Shown piece by piece: positions 5,927 to 6,392 of a DNA stretch of 6,392 nucleotides. The stretch comes from an uncultured Bacillota bacterium (GTDB lineage Bacteria > Bacillota > Clostridia > Tissierellales > Tepidimicrobiaceae), in NCBI GenBank assembly GCA_937967955.1, contig CALBUB010000134.1, positions 1-6,392 of the forward strand, in the 5' to 3' direction. The number at the start of each line of letters is the position of its first letter. Position 1 is the first letter of the stretch. Under the pieces are notes generated by a model, which was not told where the DNA came from, did not search any database, and saw only the letters and a program-made list of their open reading frames with translations. The position numbers were made by a program, and so were the translations under genes.

Positions 5927-6392
5927 TTGGGTGAGACATTTTATATTTTTAAGGACGGAAATTTGAAACGAAAAGATAATAATGTAATAATTAGAGATTT
6001 TGATGGAAATGAGAAAAACCTGAAAGCAGAAGTTACTGATGAAATATACCTATTTGGAGAAATTAGTTTAAATACAAAGTTACTGAATTTTCTATCTCAA
6101 AAAGGTATTATATTACATGTATTCAATTATTATGGCTTTTATAGTGGTAGTTATTATCCAAGAGAGACAAATATAAGTGGATATTTATTAGTTGAACAGG
6201 CAAAATGTTACATAGATGAAGAAAGAAGATTATCTTTAGCTAAGGAAATTCTGAAAGCTGCATCTTATAATATATACAGAAATTTGAGATATTACAATGG
6301 AAGAGGAGTAAATGTTAGCGAACCAATGAAAAAAATAAAAATTCTAAGAGATAAGATAGAAGCTGGGGAGACTATTAGTCAAATTATGGGGA
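5927..6392 (+). CDS. cas1: Cas1 integrase, N-terminal half (runs off right edge)
   Basis: Cas1 integrates new spacers into the CRISPR array as a complex with Cas2. Translating from TTG at 5927 gives about 155 residues with no stop. They begin GETFYIFKDGNLKRKDN (residues 2-18), then DEIYLFGEISLNTKLLNFLSQKG (38-60), HVFNYYGFYSGSYYPRE (64-80), and SGYLLVEQAKCYIDEERRL. This is the N-terminal beta domain and the start of the helical domain of type I-B Cas1, whose full length is usually near 330 aa. The catalytic Glu/His/Asp residues lie in the part beyond the window, so activity cannot be judged. The TTG start and the cut at the edge make this gene easy to miss in automated calls. Directly after cas4, it completes the adaptation module together with a cas2 expected downstream. 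Confidence 0.93.
   Translation, partial: MGETFYIFKDGNLKRKDNNVIIRDFDGNEKNLKAEVTDEIYLFGEISLNTKLLNFLSQKGIILHVFNYYGFYSGSYYPRETNISGYLLVEQAKCYIDEERRLSLAKEILKAASYNIYRNLRYYNGRGVNVSEPMKKIKILRDKIEAGETISQIMG

Noticed and set aside
1..6392. CRISPR array, leader, transposon ends or tRNA genes
   Set aside because: No regularly spaced direct repeats, terminal inverted repeats or tRNA-like folds were seen; nearly all the window is coding.

Overview
The window is a nearly continuous, single-strand cas gene block from a type I-B CRISPR-Cas system of the Cst (Tneap) flavour. The DNA is strongly AT-rich, codon use favours AGA, ATA and TTA, and most genes have strong G-rich Shine-Dalgarno sites. This suggests a low-GC Firmicute, most likely in the Clostridia/Tissierellia range. 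That placement is inferred from composition and gene type, not from a marker gene.

Layout, all on the + strand: cas8b/cst1 (open at the left edge, ends 1283), cas7/cst2 (1273-2154), cas5 (2141-3070), a 51-bp gap holding a 12-bp stem-loop, HD-fused cas3 (3122-5404), cas4 (5422-5913), and the N-terminal half of cas1 (5927 to the right edge). The first three genes overlap by 11 and 14 nt, so they look translationally coupled. cas3, cas4 and cas1 follow with gaps of 17 and 13 nt. cas6 would be expected upstream and cas2 plus the array downstream, but neither lies in the window and no CRISPR repeats are present.

How the genes work together: Cas8b, Cas7 and Cas5, with Cas6 from outside, form the crRNA-guided surveillance complex. 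Cas3 is the nuclease-helicase recruited to degrade the DNA target. Cas4 and Cas1, with Cas2 from outside, acquire spacers. The motifs examined in the complete genes are intact, so nothing here suggests a decayed locus.

Three points deserve a second look. First, an in-frame ATG at 939 inside cas8b, behind a strong ribosome binding site, would yield a separate 114-residue helical protein matching the expected Cas11 small subunit. Second, Cas5 is long (309 aa) and carries an inserted CxxC-x10-CxxC zinc-ribbon-like module. Third, there are two inverted repeats at gene junctions: a strong hairpin between the effector genes and cas3, and a weak one spanning the cas3 stop and cas4 start.
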